NCBI RefSeq assembly: GCF_000347035.1
Contig: NZ_ANIJ01000047.1
Span: 315,501 to 379,500 of the forward strand
DNA length: 64,000 nucleotides
Direction of reading: 5' to 3'
Source of the DNA: Leptospira sp. B5-022
GTDB taxonomy: Bacteria > Spirochaetota > Leptospiria > Leptospirales > Leptospiraceae
The notes below the pieces were generated by a model that did no database searches, was not told the origin of the DNA, and saw only the letters and a list, made by a program, of their open reading frames with translations. The position numbers and the translations under genes were made by a program. Positions 1 to 8,240 of this stretch are shown here, piece after piece. How positions within the stretch are numbered: the stretch's first letter is position 1; every line of letters starts with the position of its first letter.

Positions 1-1
1 C

Positions 2-124
2 CGTTATAAGATCCCTTGTTTGACCACTGCAAGTGCAGCCAAGGCCCTCATTAGAGGAATGATCGAGATGACCGATAAAGGATTTACGATCCGTTCTTTG
101 CAAGAGATCCATAGTTCTAAGTAA
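2..124 (+). CDS. carB: 3' end of carbamoyl-phosphate synthase large subunit (probable)
   Basis: Only the last 40 codons are present, open at the window's left edge and ending in TAA. The peptide reads [17 protein letters not shown] and ends SLQEIHSSK. This resembles the allosteric (MGS-like) C-terminal end of CarB, where a P-L-T-T-x-x-A-A segment precedes a helix and a terminal S-L-Q-E-x-H stretch. CarB would make carbamoyl phosphate for pyrimidines and arginine together with CarA, whose gene lies about 47 kb away on the other strand. The call rests on a short tail, so other proteins with an MGS-like end are not excluded. Confidence 0.6.
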   Translation, partial: RYKIPCLTTASAAKALIRGMIEMTDKGFTIRSLQEIHSSK

Positions 125-140
125 GACATAAATTTTCGGT

Positions 141-545
141 TTATTCTAAGGTCCCACCTAAGTTAGAACAATCTGTCGTTGCTGAACTCAGATCCCAGGG
201 CGTGGAGCCCGTACTTAAATAAATTTTTTTGATTGCGTACCCTTTGACAAGACATGTCGCTACTCTTGTTTGCGGACAAATATCTACATTTGTTGAATTT
301 GGAAAATAGATAGGACAAAGTTTTTTAATAGAACCTGAATACGAACCATCGATAGAAAGTTCATTACAACTAGATGAGTCAGGAGTATCACAATAAGTGG
401 TATTCGGCATATAATCTATGATAAGATGAGTGGTAGCGGAGCAACATCCTGGAGAGTCATTAGGAAAGGGGGCGGATAAATAGACTCCGATTATCAAGAT
501 CATCCCTAATGAGAGAAAAAATTTGGATGGAAGTTTGGGGCTCAT
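141..545 (-). CDS. small Cys-rich exported protein (hypothetical)
   Basis: 134 aa. I do not recognise a named family. The N-terminus has a short basic start and a hydrophobic segment at about residues 8-26 (FFLSLGMILIIGVYLSA), as in a signal peptide or membrane anchor, followed by a Cys-rich body with about nine cysteines. The C-terminal part has the order C-x-T-x-V-A-T-C ... Y-x-S-T-G ... W ... D-C-x-x-L-G-G. The same order recurs in the upstream neighbour, so the two look like diverged tandem paralogues. Its ATG overlaps the TGA of that neighbour by 4 bp, implying one transcript and coupled translation. It probably acts outside the inner membrane, with cysteines in disulphides. No function can be given. 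Confidence 0.7.
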   Translation of the reverse strand: MSPKLPSKFFLSLGMILIIGVYLSAPFPNDSPGCCSATTHLIIDYMPNTTYCDTPDSSSCNELSIDGSYSGSIKKLCPIYFPNSTNVDICPQTRVATCLVKGYAIKKIYLSTGSTPWDLSSATTDCSNLGGTLE

Positions 546-961
546 ATACTGGAATAAACTCCTTTTAATTTATTCTCACAATGATCTAGTGAAGAGTTTC
601 CATCCCAAGAAACATTATAATAGTATTTTAATCTAAAAAGAGTCGTTTCCTTTAATAAGGAACATTCTGCCGATTTTCCAGTCAGATCACACCGAAAATT
701 GGATTTATAAATCCCTCCTTGAGAATCGCATATGTTTGCATGAACCGATTCAAACATTGCTCCACGGAAATCTATACAATCGTTTTGTAATGTACACGAT
801 CCGGAAAAGGGAGGTGTCGGTGGAAAAAGGATTGTGACAAGCAGTTGGGTGAGCGGGTCCGCCGCGGGGCTGCAAGGCAAAGGACATTCACAACCATTCG
901 CAAAGAATAGCCCAAATAAAAATATTATGGCTTTCGAATATAATTTCTCTCGGTTTATCAT
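542..961 (-). CDS. small Cys-rich putative lipoprotein (hypothetical)
   Basis: 139 aa from the ATG at 961. The open frame extends to 1078, but the extra 39 residues are basic and unlike a signal peptide, whereas the ATG at 961 starts a normal one: MINREKLYSKA, then a hydrophobic core and FANGC, a relaxed spirochaetal lipobox. Mature residues are Cys/Pro rich near the N-terminus, then contain a C-D-x-T-x-K-x-A-E-C block, a Tyr-rich stretch, a Trp and a terminal C-x-x-x-L-K-G. This parallels the downstream gene, which it overlaps by 4 bp. I infer a membrane-anchored, disulphide-containing paralogue pair of unknown function. Confidence is moderate because the start is ambiguous and no family is recognised. 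Confidence 0.65.
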   Translation of the reverse strand: MINREKLYSKAIIFLFGLFFANGCECPLPCSPAADPLTQLLVTILFPPTPPFSGSCTLQNDCIDFRGAMFESVHANICDSQGGIYKSNFRCDLTGKSAECSLLKETTLFRLKYYYNVSWDGNSSLDHCENKLKGVYSSI

Positions 962-1078
962 GTTTATCAAAAAAACAAGTTTAACGTTAGTTGTTTTTAT
1001 GTAGCGAACAAGATATTTTTTAATGGGACTTTTTCTTTTCATATATCTGTAATAGAACCTCAAGTTTTGTTTATACAA

Positions 1079-1424
1079 ACGGGATAAAAGTGTAAGCGAT
1101 CCTTTAGTATTCTTTTCTCATGCAAAGCTGCCAAGATAAGAAGAGTCTTTTGCTTAACTTCTCCAAATATCCTCTATTCTTCGTGCCTTTGCGCGATAAC
1201 GTTTCCGCGGCAGCGATGCGCAGATCTTTAGTCCGGGCGAAGCCCGGATGAGCGCGAATGCGCGAAATCGAAGCAGCGCGACCGAGCAAAGCGAGTGGGC
1301 CGCCCAGGCCTTTTCCTTTATTTTGCTAATGTATGTTGTATTGTTATTATTTGTCAATAATGAGTCTCAAAATCAATTTGACAATTCCTAACAAAAAAAG
1401 AACCTTCGAGGAAAGAGGATATCT
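1079..1424. other. 346-bp intergenic region with a truncated dispersed repeat
   Basis: No credible gene. Short open frames here cover repeat DNA and lack an RBS or recognisable product. The middle is a half copy of dispersed repeat A (1206-1305). The right end is AT-rich and presumably carries the promoter of the small gene at 1425. A TTGACA at 1378-1383 is visible, but no convincing -10 box lies 16-18 bp downstream, so I do not call a promoter. Confidence 0.6.
1206..1305 (-). repeat. dispersed repeat A, copy 1 (truncated)
   Basis: Reverse-complemented, this stretch is near-identical by eye over about 100 bp to the left part of the copy at 48438-48763. Shared parts include the TGGGCGGC end, GCTGCTTCGATTTCGCGCA, CTCATCCGGG, CCGGACTAAAGATCTGCGCA and TCGCTGCCGC. 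Only a handful of substitutions and one 2-nt indel separate them. The end carrying GCCGCCCA is present, but no partner inverted end is visible to the left, so this looks like half an element. It contains the small internal palindrome CCGGGCGAAGCCCGG. Confidence 0.8.
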
Positions 1425-1622
1425 ATGGAAGAATACTGCCGCCCGATCCGGATCTCAGAAAGAAGCTATTTCGTAGTGGATCTATGCGCCAATTGCGGAC
1501 ATGTGCACTTACACTTTGAGAACGGTTCCCTGAAAATGGATCTTCATAAGTTGGAAGACTTGTACAAAACCGTTCAGGATGCTCACGCATGGATCTTGGA
1601 AGAACTTGCTGGGTATAATTGA
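1425..1622 (+). CDS. small conserved-looking CxxC protein (hypothetical)
   Basis: 65 aa. GAGGAAAGAGGA about 8 bp before the ATG is a good ribosome-binding site. The peptide starts MEEYCRPIRIS and contains DLCANCGHVHLHF, a C-x-x-C-G knuckle followed by a beta strand, then an amphipathic C-terminal helix (LEDLYKTVQDAHAWILEEL). The compact form and paired cysteines suggest a small metal-binding or redox domain, but I recognise no named family. It precedes the hook gene block by about 120 bp on the same strand, so co-transcription is possible. Base composition matches the neighbours. Confidence 0.7.
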   Translation: MEEYCRPIRISERSYFVVDLCANCGHVHLHFENGSLKMDLHKLEDLYKTVQDAHAWILEELAGYN

Positions 1623-1745
1623 GGCCAGGAGTTCCTACCCCGCCTTCGCTCAATACGACATAATCCGATAAAGGAAGAAGATAATCTTATAATTCTATCA
1701 AGGAAATCTCTGATCTTACGATCCTTATACTGCAAGGGGCGTGCT

Positions 1746-3224
1746 ATGCAGATCAGAACGGAAGGGCCAGGCAGAGAAGAGGGATATTCATCGGCGGAGC
1801 CAAGAGTATCTAACGTTTCCGAAAAAACTTCCGCTCCTTCCGTAAGTTTTATGGATCTGATGAAGTCCATCCAACTTCGCTCCCAGAAGGTTTTGGAAGA
1901 AGGGCAAAAGTCCGAGATCAAAGAAGAAAGACCTTCCGAAGTGGAAGAGTCCAAAGAGCCTGAATTATTCGTAAGATCCGAAGAAGAAGCAGAAGAGGCC
2001 AACTCTGCCGAAGAAGAAGAGAATGAAAAATTAATTCGTCTTTCCGATAGAAAGGTCCAAAAGGCGGAACGGGAAGAAAGCGATTCGGAACTGGAAGATG
2101 AGGTCGACTCCGAACTAGGCTCCGAAGAATTAGATTCTCCATTTATCACACAGATGAGTGTGTTTTTGGCGGGACTTGAGGCAAAAAAAGAGAAAGAAGT
2201 TTCGAGCGCGGCAAACCAAGAAGAATCCGTATCCTTTAAAAAGATCCAAAAACATATAAAGGAAGAAGCTCCTAAGGCGGAACAAAAAGAAGAAGCGGGA
2301 AATGTTTCCGTTCTAAAATCCAGTCAACCGGAAGAGAAACGTTCTATTAAAGAAACCAAAAAAACTCCGGAAAAAGAAAGTCTGGATGAAGGTTTAAAAA
2401 GTTTGGAAGAAGCGCGTAAATTCTCCAAACCTGCAAACGAAGAAAAGATACTAACCGTATTAAAAGATTCTCATAAAGAAAATTTCATTCCCGAGTCGGA
2501 AAACTGGAAGATCACGAGAGAGAAAAAACAGGAAACTCTTTCTATGTTTTCCAAAAACCAAGCGGCGAAAGCGGCTCAGGTGGAAGAAGCTTCCAAATCG
2601 GATACTTCCGGGAAAGGTTCTCAGAACCAGGACTTCTCCCAAAGAAATGGGAACGAGACCACATTCACTTTGTTAAAAGCGGGTCTCGGGATAGCGGAAA
2701 AAAACCAAGAAGTTACCGGACAAAATTCTAAAACTTCCAAATCGAATCCAGGAACGTCCATGGATCGTTCTCAGATGAAGGAAAATTTCCAAAGACTAGT
2801 TCAATCGGCAAAATTGAATATAGTCGAGAACGGAAGATCGGAAGCCACTCTAAGATTGAATCCGAGAGAATTAGGAAGAGTTTCCTTACGTATTACAGTG
2901 GAAGACGATAAGGTCCAGGGTAAAATTTTAGTAGAGTCGGATCAGGTGAAAAAATTATTCGCCGGTGATCTGGAACAACTTCGAAAGGATTTTAAAGAAC
3001 AAGGATTGGATCTTCAGTCATTGATCGTAGAGTCCGAGGATTCCTTACGTATGAGTTGGGATGGGCAGGATTCTTCCCGTTTTTTTGACCAAAAAGGTTG
3101 GAGTTTTGAAACTTCCGGTTTTTCGAATTCTTCCGATTTGGAAGAAGTTCCCGAAATGGACTCTATCGAAAATACGGAATTTGCCGAAAAGAATACTGAT
3201 AAACGCTTAAACATCTTGGTTTAA
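1746..3224 (+). CDS. fliK: flagellar hook-length control protein, FliK-like
   Basis: 492 aa. Residues 1-340 are highly charged, low-complexity and Glu/Lys/Ser rich, consistent with the extended secreted ruler part of FliK. Residues about 350-440 form the recognisable Flg_hook C-terminal domain: [19 protein letters not shown] near residue 365, followed by a second strand-rich segment and [20 protein letters not shown]. In the family this domain switches export specificity from rod/hook to filament substrates by acting on FlhB. The next genes are flgD and flgE, the usual hook cluster order. The gap to flgD is 10 bp, with AAGGAGAGG near the fliK stop. The N-terminal region diverges too fast for homology, so the name rests on the C-terminal domain plus context. 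Confidence 0.88.
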   Translation: MQIRTEGPGREEGYSSAEPRVSNVSEKTSAPSVSFMDLMKSIQLRSQKVLEEGQKSEIKEERPSEVEESKEPELFVRSEEEAEEANSAEEEENEKLIRLSDRKVQKAEREESDSELEDEVDSELGSEELDSPFITQMSVFLAGLEAKKEKEVSSAANQEESVSFKKIQKHIKEEAPKAEQKEEAGNVSVLKSSQPEEKRSIKETKKTPEKESLDEGLKSLEEARKFSKPANEEKILTVLKDSHKENFIPESENWKITREKKQETLSMFSKNQAAKAAQVEEASKSDTSGKGSQNQDFSQRNGNETTFTLLKAGLGIAEKNQEVTGQNSKTSKSNPGTSMDRSQMKENFQRLVQSAKLNIVENGRSEATLRLNPRELGRVSLRITVEDDKVQGKILVESDQVKKLFAGDLEQLRKDFKEQGLDLQSLIVESEDSLRMSWDGQDSSRFFDQKGWSFETSGFSNSSDLEEVPEMDSIENTEFAEKNTDKRLNILV

Positions 3225-3234
3225 GGAGAGGATC

Positions 3235-3969
3235 ATGCCGGAAACAAACGCGGTTTCTAACGAAGCTACACGTAGCCGTTATCTCGAAGGAGACAGAAGT
3301 TACGATTTAAGGAAGCATTTCGATAAATTGGAGAAGGAAGAAAAAAGCGGTCTCCAAGGGATCGAGATACGTTCTACCGCGAAAGCATTAGGAAAAGATG
3401 ATTTTTTAAAACTGTTGATCACTCAACTTTCTTCCCAAGACCCTACAAACCCGGTTAAAGACCAAGACTTTATCGCGCAAATGGCTCAGTTCTCTTCCTT
3501 GGAGCAGATGAATAATATCTCCCAAGGGATCGGTAAGATGACCAATCGCCAAAGTTTCTCCCTGGTAGGTAAGATCGTATCCGGTCCTGATTTTGTGACC
3601 GGAGAGAATGTGGTGGGGACCGCAGGCGCATTGTTCTTCGACGGAGAAGGTAAATCTTTTGTGAGAGTAAACGGTAGAACCGTAGAGATAGATGCGATCA
3701 CTTTGATCACAGATCCCGCGATCATCAACCAACAAGAAGGACAAACAGGAGCACCTGCTCCGAAAGCTGCGACTCCTTCCGGTTCAGCGGGGGCTTCTCC
3801 GAGTGCCGTCGTTGGAACTCCAACAACGCAACCGCAGCAAGGTCAACAATTTCAAGAAACATTACAAAATCAGAATATGGGTCCTTCCCAAGATCCCGAT
3901 TTTGAAAAAACAAGTTCCGGGGCTCCAGGCTGGAGTTTTCCCGGAAAACCGAACGACAGCAATTATTAA
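3235..3969 (+). CDS. flgD: flagellar hook-capping scaffold protein FlgD
   Basis: 244 aa. FlgD caps the growing hook and lets FlgE subunits assemble, then is discarded. The conserved N-terminal block is clear: [19 protein letters not shown], then [20 protein letters not shown], at roughly residues 55-100. A short central domain follows with [13 protein letters not shown] and [16 protein letters not shown]. The last 60 residues are a Pro/Gln/Ser/Gly-rich low-complexity tail ending in PGKPNDSNY, which is not part of the core family. A strong RBS (AAGGAGAGG) precedes the ATG. It lies 10 bp after the fliK-like gene and 30 bp before flgE, in one apparent transcript. Confidence 0.95.
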   Translation: MPETNAVSNEATRSRYLEGDRSYDLRKHFDKLEKEEKSGLQGIEIRSTAKALGKDDFLKLLITQLSSQDPTNPVKDQDFIAQMAQFSSLEQMNNISQGIGKMTNRQSFSLVGKIVSGPDFVTGENVVGTAGALFFDGEGKSFVRVNGRTVEIDAITLITDPAIINQQEGQTGAPAPKAATPSGSAGASPSAVVGTPTTQPQQGQQFQETLQNQNMGPSQDPDFEKTSSGAPGWSFPGKPNDSNY

Positions 3970-3999
3970 TTAAATAGAAAATTTCGAGGTATAAGCGCC

Positions 4000-5394
4000 A
4001 TGATGAGATCCCTTTATTCAGGAGTTTCCGGTTTAAAAAACCACCAAGTGCGGATGGACGTGATCGGTAACAATATTTCCAACGTGAACACCCACGGTTT
4101 TAAAACGGAACGTGTCACTTTCCAAGACATGATCTCCCAAGAGTTGAGAGGTGCTTCCGAGCCGAAGGAAAACATCGGAGGGGTAAACCCGCAACAAGTA
4201 GGTCTCGGAGCATTGATCGCTGCGATCGACAAGATCATGACCCAAGGCGCTTTACAAACCACCGGTAAGAATACCGACGTTGCGATTTCCGGAGAAGGTT
4301 TTTTTATCGTAAAAGACGGAGACAAACAGTTCTACACCAGAGCGGGCGCATTCAACTTAGATAAGAACGGTTATTATGTAAACCCGGCGAACGGTTTGAA
4401 GGTCCAAGGGTGGAATTCCCGCTTGGATGAAAAAGGGAATAAGTATATCAACTCTTCCGCTTCCATCGAAGATATTATCATTCCGGTATATTCTAAAGAG
4501 CCTGCAAGAGCAACTTCCAAAGTGGATTTCAGATCCAACTTGAATTCATCCGTGCAAGCCGTTCCGCCTGACGCTACCCAAGAGGAGATCACGGCTATGA
4601 TCAATGATCCGGATCCGAAGGCGAGAAGAGGACACGTGACTACTATCAAAGTTTTTGACGACCAAGGTGCCGAAAGAGAATTCAAAATGGAATTCTACAA
4701 AGTGCGTGAAAACACTTGGAAAGCAAGGACGTCCTTAACGGATTCCACTCAACTTTCCGTAGATGTGGCTGCTACCGGCGGACAGAATACTCAAATGCCC
4801 GGACTCACCGAGCTTGAGTTCGGATTCACTCCGGATGGTAAGATCGTTTATGTTTCCGACGGAACCGACGTGATGAACACAGGAAAACTAAGTGCAAAAG
4901 TTTCCTTTAAACTTCCCGGAAATCCCCAAGTCCAAAGTTTCGACCTGGCTCTAGGCGAGGCAGGAATGGTGGACGGGATCACCCAGTTCTCTTCCGATTT
5001 CACAACTAAAGCTGTGAAACAAGACGGATATACAATGGGATATCTGGAGTCCTTCTCCATCGATAATTCCGGAACCGTTACCGGTGTTTATTCCAACGGG
5101 ATCAAACAACCCTTAGCAAGGATTGCGACTGCGGTATTTAATAACCCGGCCGGTTTGGATAAAGCGGGAGATACAATGTTCGCATTTTCCAATAACTCCG
5201 GAGAGCCGATGATCGGCGAAGCAGGTATCGCCGGTAGAGGGAAGATTAACGCAGGTCTATTAGAAATGTCGAATGTGGATCTTTCCGATCAGTTTACCGA
5301 TATGATCGTAACTCAGAGGGGTTTCCAAGCCAACTCCAGAACGATCACTACCACAGACCAAATGTTACAGGAAGTCCTGGGTCTGAAACGTTAA
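4000..5394 (+). CDS. flgE: flagellar hook protein FlgE
   Basis: 464 aa; the start is ATGATG, so the first methionine may be skipped. The N-terminal rod/hook helix ([20 protein letters not shown]) and the C-terminal helix ([20 protein letters not shown]) are typical. They pack in the hook core, while the middle forms surface domains. It polymerises into the hook of the periplasmic flagella. Oddly, the protein has no cysteine. At the segment KVDFRSNLN the serine (residue 179, or 178 from the second Met) sits 13 residues after Lys166, where treponemal FlgE has the cysteine that forms the lysinoalanine crosslink. A hairpin terminator follows the stop, closing the fliK-flgD-flgE unit. Confidence 0.96.
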   Translation: MMRSLYSGVSGLKNHQVRMDVIGNNISNVNTHGFKTERVTFQDMISQELRGASEPKENIGGVNPQQVGLGALIAAIDKIMTQGALQTTGKNTDVAISGEGFFIVKDGDKQFYTRAGAFNLDKNGYYVNPANGLKVQGWNSRLDEKGNKYINSSASIEDIIIPVYSKEPARATSKVDFRSNLNSSVQAVPPDATQEEITAMINDPDPKARRGHVTTIKVFDDQGAEREFKMEFYKVRENTWKARTSLTDSTQLSVDVAATGGQNTQMPGLTELEFGFTPDGKIVYVSDGTDVMNTGKLSAKVSFKLPGNPQVQSFDLALGEAGMVDGITQFSSDFTTKAVKQDGYTMGYLESFSIDNSGTVTGVYSNGIKQPLARIATAVFNNPAGLDKAGDTMFAFSNNSGEPMIGEAGIAGRGKINAGLLEMSNVDLSDQFTDMIVTQRGFQANSRTITTTDQMLQEVLGLKR

Positions 5395-5426
5395 TCGTTA
5401 GATTAGATCTCCTATTCATTTTGTTT

Positions 5427-5460
5427 GCGCCCGTGGGATTTTTTCCTTCGGGCGTTTTTC
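5427..5460 (+). terminator. rho-independent terminator after flgE
   Basis: Inverted arms CGCCCG (5428-5433) and CGGGCG (5449-5454) are separated by 15 nt and followed by five T residues, then C and further T. It lies about 33 bp after the flgE stop in the direction of transcription, a normal place for the end of the hook operon. Confidence 0.8.
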
Positions 5461-5510
5461 TTTTTTAGTCGCGCAGAAACAAGGTGATAGAAGTAGAATT
5501 CACCCGGTGG

Positions 5511-5580
5511 TTCGCACGGAGTTGACAGAGAAAATAACAAATAGATTACTCTGTGATCTTTGTGCGCTCAGTGCGAAATA
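5511..5580. repeat. dispersed repeat B, copy 1
   Basis: The unit begins TTCGCACGGAG, continues ACAGAG, and returns as CTCTGTGATC and CAGTGCGAA, so the two ends are imperfect inverted repeats and could fold into a hairpin. The same CACAGAG/CTCTGTG vocabulary occurs at 29243-29304, 48585-48665 and 50955-51070. This copy fills most of the 290-bp gap between flgE and the patatin-like gene. No gene is visible in it. Confidence 0.7.
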
Positions 5581-5684
5581 ATTCTCCCTATCGAATTCGA
5601 AGCGAAAATCGATATTATTTCAGATTGCAGTCTATATACTTTTTTTTCAGTCTGTTTTTTTAATATATACCAGAGACTAAAACA

Positions 5685-8039
5685 GTGAGAGAAAAAAAGA
5701 AAAAGACCGGCTTTAAAAAAGGATCTGAAGAAAGAGACGGTTGGTTTGGATTTATTTTTTTATCCAATCGGGAAATGTTCCTGGATTGGACCCCGGAGGA
5801 AACAGGATCTTTCACTCGACTTTTTGAATATAGATCCGTAAACGCCGGTACTATTCTCATATCACCCGAAAAAACCTCGGAATGGTTTTATTTTCTTTTG
5901 GAAGGAAAGTGCGAAGAATTTACGAACGCTTCTTCCGGAGAAGAGTTGATGATACGAAGTCTGGTGCCCGGCTCTCATTTCGGGGAGGCAGGATTTTTTC
6001 ATTGGAAAGAAGGGAAATTCGGTATAAGAGCGGAAACGGACTCCAAACTTTTGAGGATCAGTTCTAAAAATTGGAATAAGTGGGAATCCGAACATTCGGA
6101 AACTTCCAAACGTTGGAAGGAAAGATTAGAGACTAAAAGATTTTTCAGAATGGCTTCCTATGAGCCTAGTCAAAAGGAAATTTTAGGATTTATTTCCAAT
6201 CTGGAATTACTCTTTCATGTGGACCGCAAAAAAATCGGAGAGTTGACTCCGTATTTGAGATGGTTGTATGTTCCAGGTGGGGAAAGGTTGATGCTCCAAG
6301 GAGAACCTGGAAATTCACTTTTTATCATTTTATCGGGAAGGTTCAGATATACCGTTTCGGACGATCAAGGAAATATTACGGGAGAAGGGGAATTCGCCAA
6401 AGGCGATATCATCGGGGAGATGTCTTTGTTAACGGGAGAACCTCGCTCTGCTTCGGTTTATGCCGTACGTTCCTCTCAGGTGATCCAAATTTCACGTAAC
6501 GGATTCCGAAAATTTATCTCCGAATCTCCCGAAGCTTTATTCCATGTGACTGAAACGATTGCCAGGAGATTGGGAAATCGGAATAAAGAATCCTCTAGAT
6601 TCGGAAGAAAAGTACATACGATCGCACTGGTGCCTGTGACGGAAGGATTTCCTCTCCGTGATTTTTCAAATGAACTTTCCAAATCCTTAAAGTCCTTCGG
6701 CTCTACATTATCTGTAAACGAGGATAAACTTTCCAAATTCCTGAAGGAGAAAAAAATACATCATAAAAATGGAATACGATTCGGGATACCGGACCTTCTC
6801 TCCTGGTTTGGAGGATTGGAAAAAGAATACGACAATGTGGTTTTTGAAGTAGAACCCACAGGAGATCCGCTTTGGGCGGAGACTAGCCTGAGACAGGCGG
6901 ACCGAATTCTTCTTCTTGCCGAAACTGGACGCCCAATATTGGAAAATTCCTATTCTTGGAACCTGATCCAAGGAGGAAGTCTCGGCGAAACCATGAAAGA
7001 GTCCGTAATATACTTGGAGGATTCTTATACTCGTTGGGAAGAATTAGAAAACATTCTTCATGAATTACCCGGACAAAAACTTATAATGAGAAAGAACAGG
7101 GCAGGTGAATTCGATCGTATTGCAAGAAGATTGGAAAGTAGATCGGTAGGAATCGCACTTTCGGGTGGAGGAGCAAAAGGGTTCGCTCATTTGGGATTAC
7201 TTAAATCCTTGAGCGAGGCTGGGATCCCGATAGATCTGATCGGAGGAACAAGCGCCGGATCCATTATGGCGGGATTATTTGCCATGGGTTATGAGTTCGA
7301 AGAATCTCTCCGTTTGATTAAAGAGGTCTGGATAGAGGCAAAACTGACCAGAGATTATACTCTTCCGTTTGTCTCCATTTTAAGAGGAGTGAAATATTCC
7401 AAGGCGATCAAAGAATTTTTCGGAAATAGAAAAATAGAAACATTATGGATTCCCTTTTTGGCGGTAGCCTGCGATCTAACAAATTCAAAACCGAAAGTGT
7501 TCGAACAAGGAGAGGTATGGAAGGCAATCCGAGCCAGTACTTCCATACCCGGGATCTTTCCTCCATTTTATAACGACGGAGCTTTGTTTGTGGACGGAGG
7601 ACTTTGGGATAATCTTCCCGGTTCTTTGGTGAGAAGAAAAGGAGCGGACGTATTGATCTCGGTAGATTTAGGTGCAGGATCCCAACCGAACAAGGACCAA
7701 ACCTATGGATTATTAGTTGAGTCCAGATTTCCGGGAGAAGGACCCTCCGCTCTGAAACTTTTGGGAAACCAATTTATGAAAAAGGAAGATAGATATTCAT
7801 TCCCTCATATAGGCGAGCTGTTCATGAGGTCCATGTTATTGTCCAGCCGAAACAATCTTTTAAAAACAAAAGAAACTTCCGATATATTCGTGGAGTTGCC
7901 TGTTCGGGATTTTTCCACCTTCGATTGGGATGAATACGAAAGATTGTATGAGATAGGCTATGAACATTCTCAAAAATTTGTAAAGGATTGGGGAAAGATC
8001 ATTAAGGACAAAGTATATTCCGAAAGGAAAAAAAATTAG
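5685..8039 (+). CDS. double cyclic-nucleotide-binding, patatin-like phospholipase (NTE family)
   Basis: 784 aa. Residues about 35-140 and 190-300 are two cNMP-binding-like beta-roll domains; the second is better conserved (GNSLFIILSGRFRYTVSDD, GDIIGEMSLLTGEPRSASV). A spacer of about 180 residues follows, then a patatin domain. Its oxyanion motif is SGGGAKGFAHLGLL, the nucleophile elbow is GGTSAGS with Ser523, and VDGG supplies the catalytic Asp637. This is the architecture of neuropathy-target-esterase-type lysophospholipases, so membrane phospholipid hydrolysis gated by the N-terminal domains is expected. The GTG at 5685 is the longest start, with a weak RBS; the ATG at 5775 (MFLDWTPEE) would still keep both domains. 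The first cNMP domain is degenerate and may not bind ligand. No neighbour suggests a partner. Confidence 0.88.
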   Translation: MREKKKKTGFKKGSEERDGWFGFIFLSNREMFLDWTPEETGSFTRLFEYRSVNAGTILISPEKTSEWFYFLLEGKCEEFTNASSGEELMIRSLVPGSHFGEAGFFHWKEGKFGIRAETDSKLLRISSKNWNKWESEHSETSKRWKERLETKRFFRMASYEPSQKEILGFISNLELLFHVDRKKIGELTPYLRWLYVPGGERLMLQGEPGNSLFIILSGRFRYTVSDDQGNITGEGEFAKGDIIGEMSLLTGEPRSASVYAVRSSQVIQISRNGFRKFISESPEALFHVTETIARRLGNRNKESSRFGRKVHTIALVPVTEGFPLRDFSNELSKSLKSFGSTLSVNEDKLSKFLKEKKIHHKNGIRFGIPDLLSWFGGLEKEYDNVVFEVEPTGDPLWAETSLRQADRILLLAETGRPILENSYSWNLIQGGSLGETMKESVIYLEDSYTRWEELENILHELPGQKLIMRKNRAGEFDRIARRLESRSVGIALSGGGAKGFAHLGLLKSLSEAGIPIDLIGGTSAGSIMAGLFAMGYEFEESLRLIKEVWIEAKLTRDYTLPFVSILRGVKYSKAIKEFFGNRKIETLWIPFLAVACDLTNSKPKVFEQGEVWKAIRASTSIPGIFPPFYNDGALFVDGGLWDNLPGSLVRRKGADVLISVDLGAGSQPNKDQTYGLLVESRFPGEGPSALKLLGNQFMKKEDRYSFPHIGELFMRSMLLSSRNNLLKTKETSDIFVELPVRDFSTFDWDEYERLYEIGYEHSQKFVKDWGKIIKDKVYSERKKN

Positions 8040-8124
8040 ATCGATCTATTGCAGGATCCTTAAATTAAAATATGACCATATGATAAAATTCGACTTTAGA
8101 TCCGTCTTATGGATGAGCTATGAG

Positions 8125-8162
8125 GTTTGGTCTTTTTTTGTTTAAGCCAAACGGCCGTTTTT
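8125..8162 (+). terminator. possible weak hairpin before the HD-GYP gene
   Basis: GTTTGG (8125-8130) and CCAAAC (8147-8152) can pair around a T-rich 16-nt loop, followed by GGCCG and a run of T. It could end transcription from the patatin-like gene or lie in the leader of the HD-GYP gene. The stem is only 6 bp and the run of T is not adjacent, so support is slight. Confidence 0.3.
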
Positions 8163-8240
8163 CGAAGGATATCCAAGGCCAAAACTTGGAAAAAACTCCT
8201 TTTCACGATTCTAAAAGAAGCTTAGGATGGGTTAATCGGG

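Noticed and set aside
1583..2149. 188-aa Ser-rich minus-strand open frame
   Set aside because: Antisense of the Glu-rich part of the FliK-like gene and it also crosses the end of the 65-aa gene.
8040..8240. cyclic-di-GMP riboswitch before the HD-GYP gene
   Set aside because: None of the GEMM consensus parts are visible; only a weak T-rich hairpin is present.
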